Position numbers and translations under genes: made by a program. The notes beneath the pieces were generated by a model that was not told the DNA's origin, ran no database searches, and saw nothing but the letters and a program-made list of their open reading frames with translations. This document shows positions 1 through 17,228 of a stretch of DNA of 64,000 nt, piece after piece; the stretch's first letter is position 1; every line of letters begins with the position of its first letter. Location of the stretch: contig CM042092.1 of assembly GCA_023512835.1 (NCBI GenBank), positions 10,913,498 to 10,977,497 of the forward strand, written 5' to 3'. This stretch comes from Taxillus chinensis. Taxonomy: Eukaryota > Streptophyta > Magnoliopsida > Santalales > Loranthaceae.

Positions 1-1308
1 CCTTCAGGATGGAATCCTCAACATGGTAGCCTACAACATTACAATTAGTTCCACACCATCGTGTGATCATCGTAAGGTGACAGAAAGGGCCTTGTCATGG
101 TCCACTGCAAAATCATAACTGCACTGGAATTGCCCAATAACATCTGTTTACCAGGTAACGATGATTGAGCAACATCAAGGAGCTTGAAGGGAGACATGAA
201 GCCTGAAAGTCCGAGTAGATGTCCTAACGTAGCTAGAGTTAATGTTTTGTCCCCAGTTATAAGCCACTTTTGAAGACCCAATCTATGTTGAATATTATGC
301 AGATCGGACAGTAGCCAGGAAGGGTAGATTCATACCAGGAAACCTAAAATAAAATAACAAAAAATTACTAGCCCATGCGAGGCAATCATCCTAATAAAGT
401 GAAGGATTAGTTTAAAGTGACAGTACCTCACGAAAATTAACTAGCGGTACGTTACAAATTTCATCGCATACAAATTATCATTCCAAGTGTATCTCACAAA
501 ACTGATCCTTGTGGTTCGCCACCCAGCCTTCAGATGAAATTAATTTCATGTTTTAATTTATTACCTTACACTTACACATGAGTTAAACGGAGCAGCAACG
601 AGGACCCTTATTACAAAATAACATAAAATAACAAGAAGCAAAGTACCTCAAATGCTGAACACAGCTCACAGGCAAAAATAAATGAGGATAAATTGCATTG
701 ACCTTAAAACTCAACCCGACTTCCTTCCATCAGCTTCTTTTTCCCTCGCTCATACAGGTAAAGTGACTGGCTGGCTATCATCATCTCCCACTTGTCAATA
801 TGATTAGCTCAAAAATCAGCCTATGAGCATTTGCTGATATGTCAAACTGGAGGGAGAGATGAAAATGCCACAAGTTAAAAGCACTCACACAAGGCAGCCT
901 AATATAAATAACCTCAAACAAGAAGTCCACTGAGTTCATTGATTTTAAGGTACTTCCACTTTAAGAGGCTTTCATGCGTTCAAGAAACATAGGGATTATC
1001 CCAACCCCGGTTAGCAAAGATGATCACTAATGACAGCAGCACAATGTAAATATAAGCCATCAAAAGTATTGTACATAAATAAGCCTGTGCAATCCATGAC
1101 TAATTTCCAATCAGAATGCTTGAAGGAAGCAAAAGAAATTGGAACACATATGAAGTGTTTACAATGCTCTAAACCTGAAACATAAGACCATCTGCCTCAT
1201 GTGAGAGGTTAGGAATGAATTCCTTCAAAACCTTTGTACCTGCAGAGAGCAACCAAAAAGCCTTCCTCCGTACCTGTAAGATCTTCTGATGATGATGATG
1301 ATATATAC

Positions 1309-1479
1309 CCTGAATGGTGGTTCCAAGTCATATCTATAATAAGGATGCATAGCACGCTCATGGTTCCATGGTTCAATGAGTTCAATCACTTCTTTCTCAA
1401 GCATCCTCCATCTCTCATAAAAAGGCCGCTGTGGACATTTATTATGACACCCCACAATTAGCACATCAATTCTGCAGGG
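1309..1479 (-). CDS. internal exon of an unidentified protein-coding gene
   Basis: A 57-codon open exon on the minus strand has a good acceptor (TTTCCAG before position 1479) and a donor (AGG then GTATAT) after position 1309. The peptide reads like a conserved globular protein, with stretches such as IDVLIVGCHNKCPQRPFYER and HPYYRYDLEPPFR. It has two Cys residues (CHNKC), many aromatic residues and no low complexity. I do not recognise the family. A probable first exon lies upstream at about 2034-2120 on the same strand. It could encode a short Arg- and Ser-rich start resembling an organellar presequence, or be untranslated. Further 3' exons would lie below 1300. An open frame at 45-281 may be one of them, but it has no clear splice logic. 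The gene would diverge from RPL13. Confidence 0.4.
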
Positions 1480-2272
1480 CTGGAAACTAAAAGGTAACAA
1501 CCCCACGTAAAAAGTAACTGCAGGACAGCAGCAGGTTGCATGCATATGGGAGAAAGAAATTGGTTCCACAATAATTATGAATTACCATATAAAATCCCCC
1601 AACATCACTGTAACTGTAAAAAGTTACGTGGCTAGGGAGGTCATGCTAAAACACTCACCGTCACTTTGTGGCAGCCCTATAACTTGAGTGCCTGCACAAA
1701 GAGACAAAGTTGGGAGCTCCTAAAATTCCCAATTTCAACCCACCAGACTGACCCCAAGTGGTGGTAAAAATCTGGGAGTGTGGATATTGTAGGGGACTGA
1801 CCCAAAGCTTGTCAGAGCAGAAACAGTCCCTTCCGGCTACAAACAGGCCAACTTCAACGAATCAAAACTCTCCCTTCCAGCTGCAAATGAATCAAATTAA
1901 TGGAATTTCAAACAATGGGAACAGATGCATATCCCTTGTAATTTCTACACGGCATGATCAACAAAAAAAAAAAACTAGAACAGGTGAATGGTAGAATGTG
2001 ACTACAATAATCTATACATACGTGTTAGAAAACAACAAATAGCGTGTTGATGACCGCCGGATCGAGCCCCAGGGAGGCAGTCCGGCTGCCGGCATCATCC
2101 TCCGCATCTCCGAATCCTCGTACTCGCGCACAAGCAGATCGATCAGAGGTTGTTATTATTAAACGAATCGTAAAGCCCAGAGTGACGGATCAGCCCACGC
2201 GTAACTAAGCCCAATCAACATTGCGTATATGTTTACACTTTCATAGTTGCCTCGACCTGGTTTGCCTGCTAA

Positions 2273-2364
2273 TGGGCCCATTCTATCCAATAAAGCGAGG
2301 GACTGTTATGTAATTATAGTCAGCCCATAACTACGCCCACTCACTATATAATCCAAAACCCTAG
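2273..2364 (+). promoter_or_regulatory. RPL13 promoter: site II element, TATA and telo-box
   Basis: A site II element (TGGGCCCA, 2273-2280), a TATA-like stretch (ACTATATAAT, 2343-2352) and a telo-box (AAACCCTAG, 2356-2364) are seen upstream of the first untranslated exon. Combined site II and telo-box motifs are established signatures of plant ribosomal-protein and growth-related promoters (TCP and telo-box binding factors). Only about 250 bp separates this block from the probable first exon of the minus-strand gene, so the segment may work in both directions. Confidence 0.75.
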
Positions 2365-3203
2365 CGAAGCTGCTGTGGTCTGCGTCGAAGCTCTACCCCC
2401 CCTCTCACCAGCAAGTTCCTCGCCGCTGCCATACCAGGTTCGTGTTCTTAACTGCCTCGTAGCTTTCATCTTCGATCTCTAGCCTCGTTTCCTTCAAACA
2501 TCTGTACTTGATTCTGAATAATCCTCTGTCAATATCGTACGTTGTGTTTGTTTTCATCAAATGTTCAAAATGCGTGATCTGTCGTAAAAACTCTAAGCTG
2601 TTTAGTTGTTTGGTTTAGGTCTAATACTCTTCCGTTAACTACCTGTTTGATCTCCTTCCTCGTGGTGTTATAATTTCATTTGCAATGAGTGATTCATCTG
2701 ATTTCCACAGTAAACCAAAACAAATTCACCTAAAATGTGTTATGTTGTAGATCTATAATAGTTTGTTCTTATTTTTACAATAATACAGTCAATATGTCTG
2801 AGACATAACCCTGAACTTATTTTTCAGTTCCAGCCTGTTTGTGTGTCTATATATGTTTATACATAAATATAAGTTACCTTGTTTACTTTTTTGCTTTCAC
2901 GTATCTTTCTTTAGATTTTATACGCAACGATTATTGTTCTTTCAGGGTCTTGTATTGTGTAAATATTGATTTTTTGGTTGGGTGGTTTTGTTGTGTTCTT
3001 TGCCGTTCATTTAGTTTTATTTGAAAATTAGTGATAAAAATATCCAAGTTAACTTGTTTTCACTTTTTAAATCTCTAAGAAATATTATGGTTTCTAGTTA
3101 AAGTTTTCTTCTTTACGCCACTTGTGTTCATTTCTTAAAGAACTAAAATGGCATATAGGCAATTAGATTATGTTTTCTTTTTTTCACTTTGAGCAGGTAA
3201 GCC

Positions 3204-4309
3204 ATGGTGAAGCATAATAATGTTATCCCTAACGGGCATTTCAAGAAGCACTGGCAGAATTATGTGAAAACATGGTTCAATCAGCCTGCTCGCAAAACAA
3301 GAAGACGCCTAGGTAATATATCAGTTCTCTCCATGCATATGTTGCGGCATCAATGTTTATGCTCTATCTTATTCCTTGTTCTTATTCCACCTTCAGCAAG
3401 GCAAAAGAAAGCTGTTAAGATTTTTCCCAGACCCACAGCTTCCCACCTTCGGCCTATTGTTCATGGTCAAACCCTGAAGTATAATATGAAAGTTCGTGCT
3501 GGCCGTGGGTTCTCCCTCGAAGAGCTTAAGGTGGGTAACATGATAGACTGTATGGCTCATCAAATGAGTCATGTGTAGGCTATTCTAATCTTGAAGCGCC
3601 ATAGTAACAACTATATGTGTTAAACTGTTTTGTTGACTTAGTAAAAGTATGTGCCATGCGTGTATTTAGGCTGCTAAATAGTATCATTGTGGATGTTTTT
3701 GGTTGTTTTGACTTATGCTAGGCCTGTAATTGGTCAACCCATGGGTTCTTTTAGGTGTTACTCACCAGTATTCCCAGTATAACATGTGTATCTGAAAAGC
3801 TACTTCTTTCTTTTCCTGATTCAGAATGCTGGCATTCCTAAAAAATATGCACCAACCATTGGTATTGCGGTTGATCACCGCCGCAGGAATAGGTCACTTG
3901 AGGGTCTCCAGCTCAATGTGCAGAGGCTCAAGACTTACAAGGCGAAGTTGGTTGTCTTCCCCAGACATGCCCGCAAGTTCAAGGTAAGCATAATTTCCCA
4001 AGTGTTTGCTTTTGCACTGGCAGTTAACATGCCCCATATTCTACTGTCACATTTAAACGTTACCTCCATCTTTCTGTTGCGCTTCAGGCTGGTGATTCCA
4101 CACAGGAGGAACTCGCAACAGCAACCCAAGTCCAAGGCCAATACATGCCAATTGTGAGGGAGAAACCTGCTGTGGAGCTTGTGAAGGTGACCGAAGAGAT
4201 GAAATCTTTGAATGCCTACGACAAGCTGCGCCTTGAGAGGACAAATAAGCGTCATGTCGGCGTTAGGCTGAAGAGGGCTGCCGAGGCAGAGAAGGAAGAT
4301 AAAAAGTAA
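3204..4309 (+). CDS. RPL13: 60S ribosomal protein L13 (eL13)
   Basis: Structural protein of the cytosolic large ribosomal subunit. Coding exons are 3204-3312, 3397-3530, 3825-3983 and 4088-4309, all with GT-AG introns and a continuous frame of 207 residues. The Arabidopsis family members are about 206. The start [17 protein letters not shown] is the canonical eL13 N-terminus. Other family blocks are a basic patch around [31 protein letters not shown], and [17 protein letters not shown]. The C-terminus ends in a Lys/Glu-rich tail. An untranslated first exon ends at 2437 and a 759-bp leader intron ends at 3196, eight bases before the ATG. Leader introns are common in highly expressed plant ribosomal-protein genes. 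The gene appears intact. Confidence 0.97.
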
Positions 4310-7300
4310 TTTGTAGGTCGTCTGTTTCTTGGTTGGAAATTCTAAAAATTTTGTTTATTTTCTGACTCTCGATTACCGATGATGATGGAATGATGGAACT
4401 TAGTTTCGTTTGGATTTGGGAAGTTGCTTTCGAGGACTAATATGATCATGTTTTTCGCTGCTTTATTTAATGTTCCTGCTTATGTTCTTGACTGGTTTGT
4501 TCAATGTATTAAACGCTTGTGCCTATCTCTCTACATGGAGGCATGCAAGCCCTGGCTTGCTTTTCCAAAATCTGATGCACTGCTAATTTCACAATATACA
4601 GAAAATCTGCTCTCTAAGAGTAAAAGAATTGACCATCCAAAACATTAAAATCGGCCCTTTAAAGGGTCGGATTGGGCTTTTGGGCCTAATCTTCTCTTTG
4701 TGTTTACGTTTAAGCTTTTTGTTTGGATTACAGGCAGAATGTTCAATTTACTGCTAGCACCTCCAGATTTGCTTCAAAACCATACAAACCCTCGTATCTT
4801 TTGAAAGTTCACCTTGAACTCTTCCATCTTTGATTGATTTGTCAACTTAATGAACAATGGTAGCATGTAATAGATAAAGAATGTAACAAACGTGATTTAT
4901 TCTAAAAATGAAATTGACATAAAAAAGATTCTGTATGTTAATTAAGAAATATATCCCATTCTTCAACATATATGATATGAAAATTGATCTTTAACTATGG
5001 AAACCGAAACAAATAAAATCAAAATCATGTCTCATTGAAGTACCATATGAATATGGCCAATTCTAATTTACCAACATAATATGTATATCATTCTATAATC
5101 ATTATAGCTTTGTTTTTGTTTTTTAAGTGAAATGCTATATTAAGTCAATTCTAGCAACCTCATTCATATTGAATTTTGTCAAACGTAGTAAATTGGACCT
5201 ATGAACTAATATGCCCTGCCCTAATCTCATGATAAGTTTAATCGTATTATTACCCTTGATCCAATAATATTAGTTAACCTAAGATACCAAATGCAAGCTT
5301 AGGTTGAGGGTAAATTGTAGAGGACGGACGTGAGAAAAAAAAATGTTTAGGTTGGAGATAGTTTGTAATTATAAAATAGAATTAGAGTTAAGACTTATGT
5401 GGCATCTTACATAAAACTAAAAAATTATTTATATTTACTTAAATTTTTTATTATAGCTTTTTATAAAACTAATAGATTAGAAACAAATTTGAGTAAAATC
5501 TTATTAGTTTTGTTTGCTAATTCTATAAAACCATTCTGGTATAAAGAAAAAAAAGAAAAATCTATGTATACTTATTAATTTATATAGGCCACGTGTTTAT
5601 TAATTATCGTTTGCTTATCCCACGTGTCTATAACGGAGAGCTTCCACATTGGTATTCACTTCCAGTGTCTGGTAAGATATCATTAGCCGAAACCTCATCC
5701 GTATAAAACAGTAAGACTGCTTAATCAGCAATGTTGGTGATTATGAATAGCTTTAACATGATATATTTCCGTACAGGTCTCTCTCTCTCTCTCTCTCTAC
5801 GTGCCTATTCCAATAGGCAATAGCCAACAAAACCCCAAATGTGGCACGAAAATCAAATATAAAATTATTTCTTGCCTTGTTTATGTTGTATTGTTATACG
5901 GATGACGTGTTCTAATTGTATGTGCCTGGCGATTACATGAGACATTGTATTCAATCGCACGGGATTTTAATCGGAGTGTTTTAATTATTTCTTGCCTTTT
6001 ACAATGCCCAAAGGGCAATCCAATTGAATCAGCAAATGACCCAAATGCGTCATTTAAAAAACAGTAACATGTAGGCCTTGTTTGGATTTCGAATGAGATA
6101 AACGGTTATTGATCATAAGGGATACAAACAACCTCTTACAATATTAATATTTTGAAAACATTGGGCTCGAAAATTTTATTATTATTTATAAGTGATGTAA
6201 TTTTATTTGCGCTTATAGTTTTTATAAAATAATTATATTCTAAAAAATAAAATAAATTAGACAAACTAGACCTAAAATTCCACTGTATAAACTAACTCAA
6301 ACAAAATACTTTGCCCATAAAATTTGTCACAATCATCAAAATCAATAAAACCTAGTTACTTCAAATTTATTTATATATAAAAAATCTGATAGTCATAATA
6401 TTAACATTTTGTATGATTTTATTTATAATTTTCAAATTAAAATAACAATTTGATTGTTGAAAACTCAATTAGTGCGAGGATGGAAGAATACATGGCCTAG
6501 GGAGCGTTTGACCCCTAATCAGCCCTATATCCTCTTAATCTTAATAATAATTGATAAATATTGACCTTACATTTGATTTAGCTTTATAGTTTTAATTAAT
6601 CAATTTAACTTGTTACTATTAAATATATTATTAGGATACTAATAACAGCTCCTCAATTATTATTATTTTTAATTTAAAAATTTAAACTAACTTTTGTGCT
6701 TATATATATATATATAAATTCTCTTAATTATTCTTATGTCATTAAAATTATATTTTGTATTTTGTATTTTTATTTAATAGTAATATTTTAATAATTTGAT
6801 GTGAAGAGAAAGTAAAAGAGCGAAAGTAAAATAATAAAAATAAAAATTTATTACTTTTAAGAATACCTTACAAATCTCATAAAAAATTTAATGATTTTAT
6901 AACTTTTAATTTTCTCTAAACTAAGATGGGAGTATATTTTTATAAGTAATTTGCTTCTAAATAATGCTACGTATAACCGAAAATGAGTAATCTTTAGATT
7001 ACCGTAACAACGTAACATCATATCAGTTCGAATGAAAAAAAAAAGATCATAACTGTTTAATTGATCACAATTTTACGATAACATTACTGGCGGATTGAAT
7101 AAATATTTATTATTGCTTTAATATTCGATCTTATGCTCCTACTCCATTCCTATAGGAAGACATACAGCGTGGAAAGCACTCCATGCCATTGCCAATGTGT
7201 CTGTGTCTCCACCACTGATTGCGGCATAGTTCCAATAATCTTCACCGCTGAAGCTGATGCCTCCCTTTCACCACCTCCTCAACCGCGCGCTGTCGCCGCT

Positions 7301-9500
7301 GACTCCACTTTTTCGTACTACACCTTCCTACAAGCTACAACAGGGCTTCCTTGATCAGTGCGCGTGTAATCGTTTGGAGACCGCGACTGTGGTGAGAGCA
7401 ATGTGTTAGAAAATGGGGTCGCGGGGGGGTACGTAACTTAAAGGCAGGATCATATATTCATCAAATTGGGGCAAAAGACAATTATCAGTCAAGTTCGAAT
7501 TCAATCAAAACGAATATTATATATTCGCATTCCAATAAAATGAATACTATTCCAATTCAGATTCTATTTAAATGAATCAAATAGCTAGGCATGTAAATTT
7601 GATAAATATTCATTTAATATTAACACTAAACTCTTTCAGCGTGTGTACTGTACGATGCATGCAAATGTAATCCACTGGTTGCTTTTAAAAATGATATATT
7701 TAAATAAATTTAAATTTATTTAATTTTAAAATTTAGTTTTCAAATCATAATTATTCTTAAAAATTATTTTTTAGCTATTTTTACTTTTCTAAATTAAAAT
7801 TTAATTTAAACAAAAAAAATTAAATATTTTTTTAATCTTGATATCATTTTTATTGAATCTGTTTATATGAATAATTATGGCTTAAATCAATTTTTTATAT
7901 TATTTATAACAAAAAAATTATCAAAAATAATTTAATTTTATAATAATAAATAATATTTAAAAATATAAAAATCACAAATAATAATATTTAAAATATTATA
8001 CAACTATAAATAAAAATTATTAAAATTACGCATGGCGGAGCATGACAAGATATCCCATTATTTATTATTGGTCTCCGTTCTCTCCTGGACAGGATATAAA
8101 GTTTAAAATCACACTCTGCTCTTGCTTGGGCGGGATAACCTGCCCCACATAACAGAAGCGGAACAAATAGTGGGCAGAGTAACTGGTGCGAGTATCCGTT
8201 GCTCACCCTTAAATGAAGGCATGTGATATTTTAATTAAAATTAAAATCTTATTTAAATTTATTATTATAATTTTTCGTATAGCTAATTAGAGATACTTTT
8301 ATCTTATTTTCTAGTAGTTGAACTAGTACAAGATATATCAGTACCTAAAATAAATCCTTTAATTTTATCATAATTATGCCCCTTGCTTAAGATATTAATA
8401 TTATTTAAGTATGCCCCTTGAATCTTTTTATAATAAATAAATAAATACCTTCTTTACATATCTGAATTATAATAGGCCTACTTTTTGGCTCCACGTACCG
8501 GCCGTTTCTAATTTGTGAAGGATATCATATTATGATCAGTAACCCAACACAATTCGGAATCGGAAACATATCCCATAATTATGTAATTAAGACATTGATT
8601 ACTGAGGAAGCCCAGTGTAGTGTTCGATCTTCTATGAAACAAAAAGGCGGGTAATTAAAGCATGCAGTCTTAGGCATTCATTGAAAAAATAAAAGATAAG
8701 CAATAATAAAAATATGATGCTCGTAAGTAACGCCCAGTTCAGTTAAATGACACATACTTTAAAAACTGACTACAATCGATTCAAGTACCACAAGTCTCAA
8801 ATTTTAAGTATTTTATTTTAAATAAAAATATCATACATTAAGTCCTTTAAATTTTAAATTTTATTACTATTAATCATCTAAATATTTTTTATTATATTTA
8901 TTAATAATATATATATATATATATATATATATTTGATTGGTTATGAAAAAATAAAAAATAAAATTTTAAAGAATAGAAATAGAGTATAGAATGTAGATGA
9001 TAAATAAAATATATGAAATGATGTTATATTTATTATTTAAAAAAGAGTTAAAAATTATAAAATGTTCTCGATGATCAGTTTATAAGTAAATCTTAAAAGC
9101 ACAAGTTCATATACAATTAAATTGTGACTTTATCTTCTAATATAAATAGAAACAAAAATAAAACGTGTCAATTATTTTTAAATTTTAGTTTTTTTTATTT
9201 AAATTAATCTAATATACAACATTCCAAATATAGCATTAGAGGATAACAGATTTATTATTTCATTTAGCAAGCTACTAAACAAAAGAAATACGTAATTCAT
9301 GTATCACCAAATCAACCTGGGGTACACAACGCTGCGTCGTCGTGGCCTCATTGGTCCAATTAGATTGAAGCTTAGGACGGCCGCCTCGGAAGTGCTTGCT
9401 GCCTTTTGTGTGTGAACTTCCACTACCCTTCTTCTCTCTATACCGCTTTCTCTCTCCTAATATTATTTTTCCCAATAAAAAATTATTTATGCCTTCTCCA
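4310..9500. other. AT-rich intergenic region
   Basis: Begins with the RPL13 3' untranslated region. No coding sequence is recognised. It holds many A/T runs, a short CT tract (5779-5799), a TA microsatellite (8907-8931) and a less AT-rich island at 7130-7440 with no recognisable protein. The stretch 8030-8210, ending in TTGCTCACCCTTA, resembles one terminus of a hAT-type element, but I could not find its partner. Much of the rest is probably decayed transposon DNA. Confidence 0.6.
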
Positions 9501-9503
9501 CCT

Positions 9504-9512
9504 ATATAAATA
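9504..9512 (+). promoter_or_regulatory. TATA box of the GH9 endoglucanase gene
   Basis: TATATAAAT sits about 110 bp upstream of the ATG and about 50 bp before the GA tract, a typical TATA position for a plant gene with a short leader. Confidence 0.55.
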
Positions 9513-9552
9513 AGGACGACGCAGACTAAGGATCATAATGCGTCACATTTGA

Positions 9553-14043
<4,491 letters not shown>

Positions 14044-14418
14044 GAGCGAGTTCCTCCTCCATGTACGTACGTAGCCCAGAAAGGCAGCATTAGCTCGATC
14101 ATCTAAGCTAGTGGAGGTTTTGTTTTTTGTTTTTATGTAATTTATTTTAAGCGTGAATGGCATAGATCCCACAAGTCATTCCCAAGTATGATAATCAAAA
14201 TTTGGTTTAGATGGTATGCTTTTCCGGTGTAAAATGAAGAGGCCGAGCATTGATGTCATATCTTATGTTTTCTTTTACCTTTGATTGATGTTTTTTTGGT
14301 TTTTTTCTTTTTGGCCTACGAGATCTCCAAAATCAATGTTACCACTGTTTAAGTCCTGGACTCCCATTCGCAGCTATAAGGGATATTCACACTGAATAAA
14401 ATCGTGTGACCATGAACA

Positions 14419-14841
14419 TGTTGGGATTTGGCTCAAGAAGTCCCGTCCAAAATACTTACTCGGATCTCAATTGGGCTCTTCTCTCTCTGATTTATAGATA
14501 CAACACTCTCTCCTTTCTCTTTCTCCGCTCTTGCAAGGCTGCTATAAACACAAGTCTCAACTTGTATAGCTGCTATATACATACATAGCTCATCTCGTGT
14601 ATTCCTATCTATTTATCTGTTTATGGCACACAACTCGTTGCCTCTGTTTTTGTTTCTCTTCACGCACAGATCAACACTAGGCTGCGCACACGCAGCTTAC
14701 GTGTATTAGGGTTTACAAAGAGATAGAAGGGAAATTACAAAAATATTCTTCAAGAGTCCAGCCCAAGTTCTTCTTCTAGGCCTACTTTTCTTTTGTGGCC
14801 CAAATGTTAATACAACCCAATTTGTTTGGGCCTGTCCAACA
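14419..14841 (-). mobile_element. LTR of a Ty1-copia retrotransposon (3' LTR of a minus-strand element)
   Basis: A 423-bp segment is bounded by TGTTGGG and CCAACA, the short inverted TG...CA ends typical of copia LTRs. It lies directly downstream, on the minus strand, of the RNase H remnant, which is where the 3' LTR of that element should be. Inside are a pyrimidine-rich block and TATA-like stretches. A matching 5' LTR was not found in the window. Confidence 0.7.
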
Positions 14842-14879
14842 ATTTAAGTGGAGTGCTCTAACAAGCTTGTGATTTATAA

Positions 14880-16330
14880 AAGTTAAACCGATTCTTTACT
14901 AATTAATTCAATGGTATCTCATATCAATGTACTTGGTTTTAGAGTTGGACTATAAGATTTTACTCAATTAAATTGTACTTTAGTTATCATAAAACAATAC
15001 ATACTTTTGTTGTTCACAAATCAATTTTTTAAAGAATGATTTTATCTACAATCTATTTTCCTATTTTTTGACAGGGCTATATACTCCTCTACGATTTAGA
15101 TTTTTATGAGATTAATTGGTCTCCTTGCATAGAAAACCAAATACCAAAAGTGGATTCCATTGAATCTAACTCTCCATCTAGAACTGTAGCTTGGGTCTAC
15201 CATAGTATAAACACATTTTTATTGTGTCTCTTAAATGCCTTAGTATTCACTTTACAACTACCCAATGTTGCCTACCTAGATTTGATAGGAATATGTTACT
15301 AGTCTTACTGTGTGGGATTTATTCACCCCTGTAATTAGCATGACTTACAGATAGACTTTTAACAGTTGGAGCATATGGTACATTTGCCCTTGTATATACC
15401 ATGACTTGACATTTTTTTTATTCTTTGGACACTACTCGTTGCTTAATATGAAATAAATACCAATGGAGTGCTTACAATATTTGTCGTACTCATATTAAAC
15501 ATATCAAGAACTTTCTCTCTTCATATATATATTTTTAAGATAACCATAGCTTTTTCTCCTTTATGCCATTATAGATAGTCATTCCAAGCATTTGCTTTAT
15601 TAGACCTAAATTTTTTCATCGCAAATGATTTGCTCAAATGTAACTTCAAGACATCTATTTTTCTCTTGTCTTGACCTATAATCAACATGCCATTTACATA
15701 AAGCAATAGTATTAAAAAGAAGTCCCCTTTTACAAACCTCTTAATGCGGATATAATGATCTGAATCTATTTTCATAAATTTGTGCTTCAATAACGACATC
15801 AAACTTATGATATTATAACATTGGTGCTTGTTTGAAACCATACATGCTTTTTCTCTATTTGTTGACCATGTTATTGCCTTATACCTCAAACTCTTAAGAT
15901 TGTCTCATGTAGATCACTTCCTTCAAGTCACCTTTAAGAAAAGTAAATTTTATATCCAACTATTCAATCTTCAATTCCATGTTGGCTACCAATGTCAATA
16001 TAGCTTGAATCGATGACATTTTTACCCTTAAAGGAAAAGTTCTCTTTATTGTCGATCCCAGGTTTGACAAATTCACTTCAAATTTAATTTGAAGACCCAT
16101 TTATTGTTGAGTGTTTTTTTTTTTTTTTGGGTAGCTCAATTAACTTATAATAAATACCATTTTCCCATAAGAAACTCATTTCTTCTTCTATTGCCATCAA
16201 ACATTGTTTATTGTGCTTTCTCATCGTAGCTTGATAGTATTTTTTTTTATCCTTTCCTATAAGTAAATAACATGTACGTATTAATTATTAGATTACCTAT
16301 TGATGATTTTGGTTATCTCGTGGATTTCCT
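14880..16330 (-). pseudogene. degenerate Ty1-copia polyprotein (reverse transcriptase and RNase H)
   Basis: Reading the minus strand in several frames, with many stops, gives copia blocks in order. About 16330-16020 carries the start of the RT domain, near MAIEEEMSFLWEN and the NKWVFK-type region. At 15889-15569 there is an open stretch of 106 codons with KHKFMKIDSDHYIRIKRF and ILLLYVNGMLIIGQDKRK. The catalytic YVDD box reads YVNG here. Then come the STPL and RNase H regions, and near 14900 relics of the final AEYIAL and TKHIDxRYHFI blocks. The element is dead: it has stops and frameshifts throughout. Its upstream part is split by the hAT-like insertion at 16548. Minus-strand sequence at 17229-17330 reads like the continuing integrase-RT linker. 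Confidence 0.85.
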
Positions 16331-16547
16331 AGCAAGTGGTCCTAGTAATTGTTGGATTAGCTCTTATAGTATGTTTGAGAATTTGTTTTTCCACCTCTTC
16401 GTTGTGATCTTCAACTACTACTCTAGAATTTGATGTTAAGGAGTACTAGAATCATTATTTGGAGATTTTCAGATGTTTTTATTATCTTCTTCTCCCTTAG
16501 AGTAAAACAGATTTAGGATTCACCAAAGACAAACCAATGATTGAATA

Positions 16548-17220
16548 TAGGGCTGCTAATGAATCAAATGTTCATGAATAAGCTCGCGTTCGGCTCGATA
16601 AAAGGTCGTTTATGTTCGTTCGTTAAGGAATAGTACCGTTCATGAACAGTTCGCGAACACCATTATTATATTCGTGAACATGTTTGTGAACGTTCACAAA
16701 CAATTCGTGATATCGTTCGGATTCGTGAAAATTATTTGTGAACAAGAAATTAACAAATCAACTAATACGTATAAATTTTTTTTTTATTAAATATAAATAT
16801 ATTTTTATTAAGTATAATTTAATAAGTATATACTTTGATATTATTATTAAATAAAAATATAAGTTTTTGATTTATTTGTTTATTATTACTATTATTATAA
16901 TATTTTTGTGAACTATATATAATAATTATTTGAACATATTAAACAAAGATAATACAATGTAAGAATTAATTAATTGTACTTTTTTGAATAAATTTATGGT
17001 ATTGATTCTTTTTACAAATTTCTACGATTTTATAATTGTGTTCGTAGCGTTCGTGAACAAGTTTGTGAACACATGTACGTGAACGTTCAGTAAACAATGA
17101 ATAACGTTCGTGAACGGTTCATGAACATCATAGTTAAGGCTCGTATTCGGTATGGTTCGTTAAAGAATAATAACGAACACGTTCAATATCTTACTAGTCC
17201 GGTTCGTTTTTGCCGCCATA
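16548..17220. mobile_element. non-autonomous hAT-like DNA transposon with 8-bp target duplication
   Basis: A 673-bp element runs from TAGGGCTGC to GCCGCCATA (terminal inverted repeat, 7 of 9 bases). It is flanked by a perfect 8-bp duplication, ATTGAATA, at 16540-16547 and 17221-17228. Both ends are packed with subterminal copies of GTTCGTGAACG-like palindromic motifs, while the centre is AT-rich and non-coding. Eight-bp duplications, TAG/CAG-type ends and clustered subterminal motifs are hallmarks of the hAT superfamily. No transposase is encoded. It inserted into the older copia relic. Confidence 0.87.
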
Positions 17221-17228
17221 ATTGAATA

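Noticed and set aside
7133..7354. 73-codon open frame in a less AT-rich island
   Set aside because: No recognisable domain, no splice signals or promoter. Cys/Pro-rich low complexity suggests chance or a decayed repeat.
7988..8206. 72-codon minus-strand frame and a hAT-like terminus TTGCTCACCCTTA
   Set aside because: The frame has no family features. Only one possible transposon end could be seen, with no partner terminus and no target duplication.
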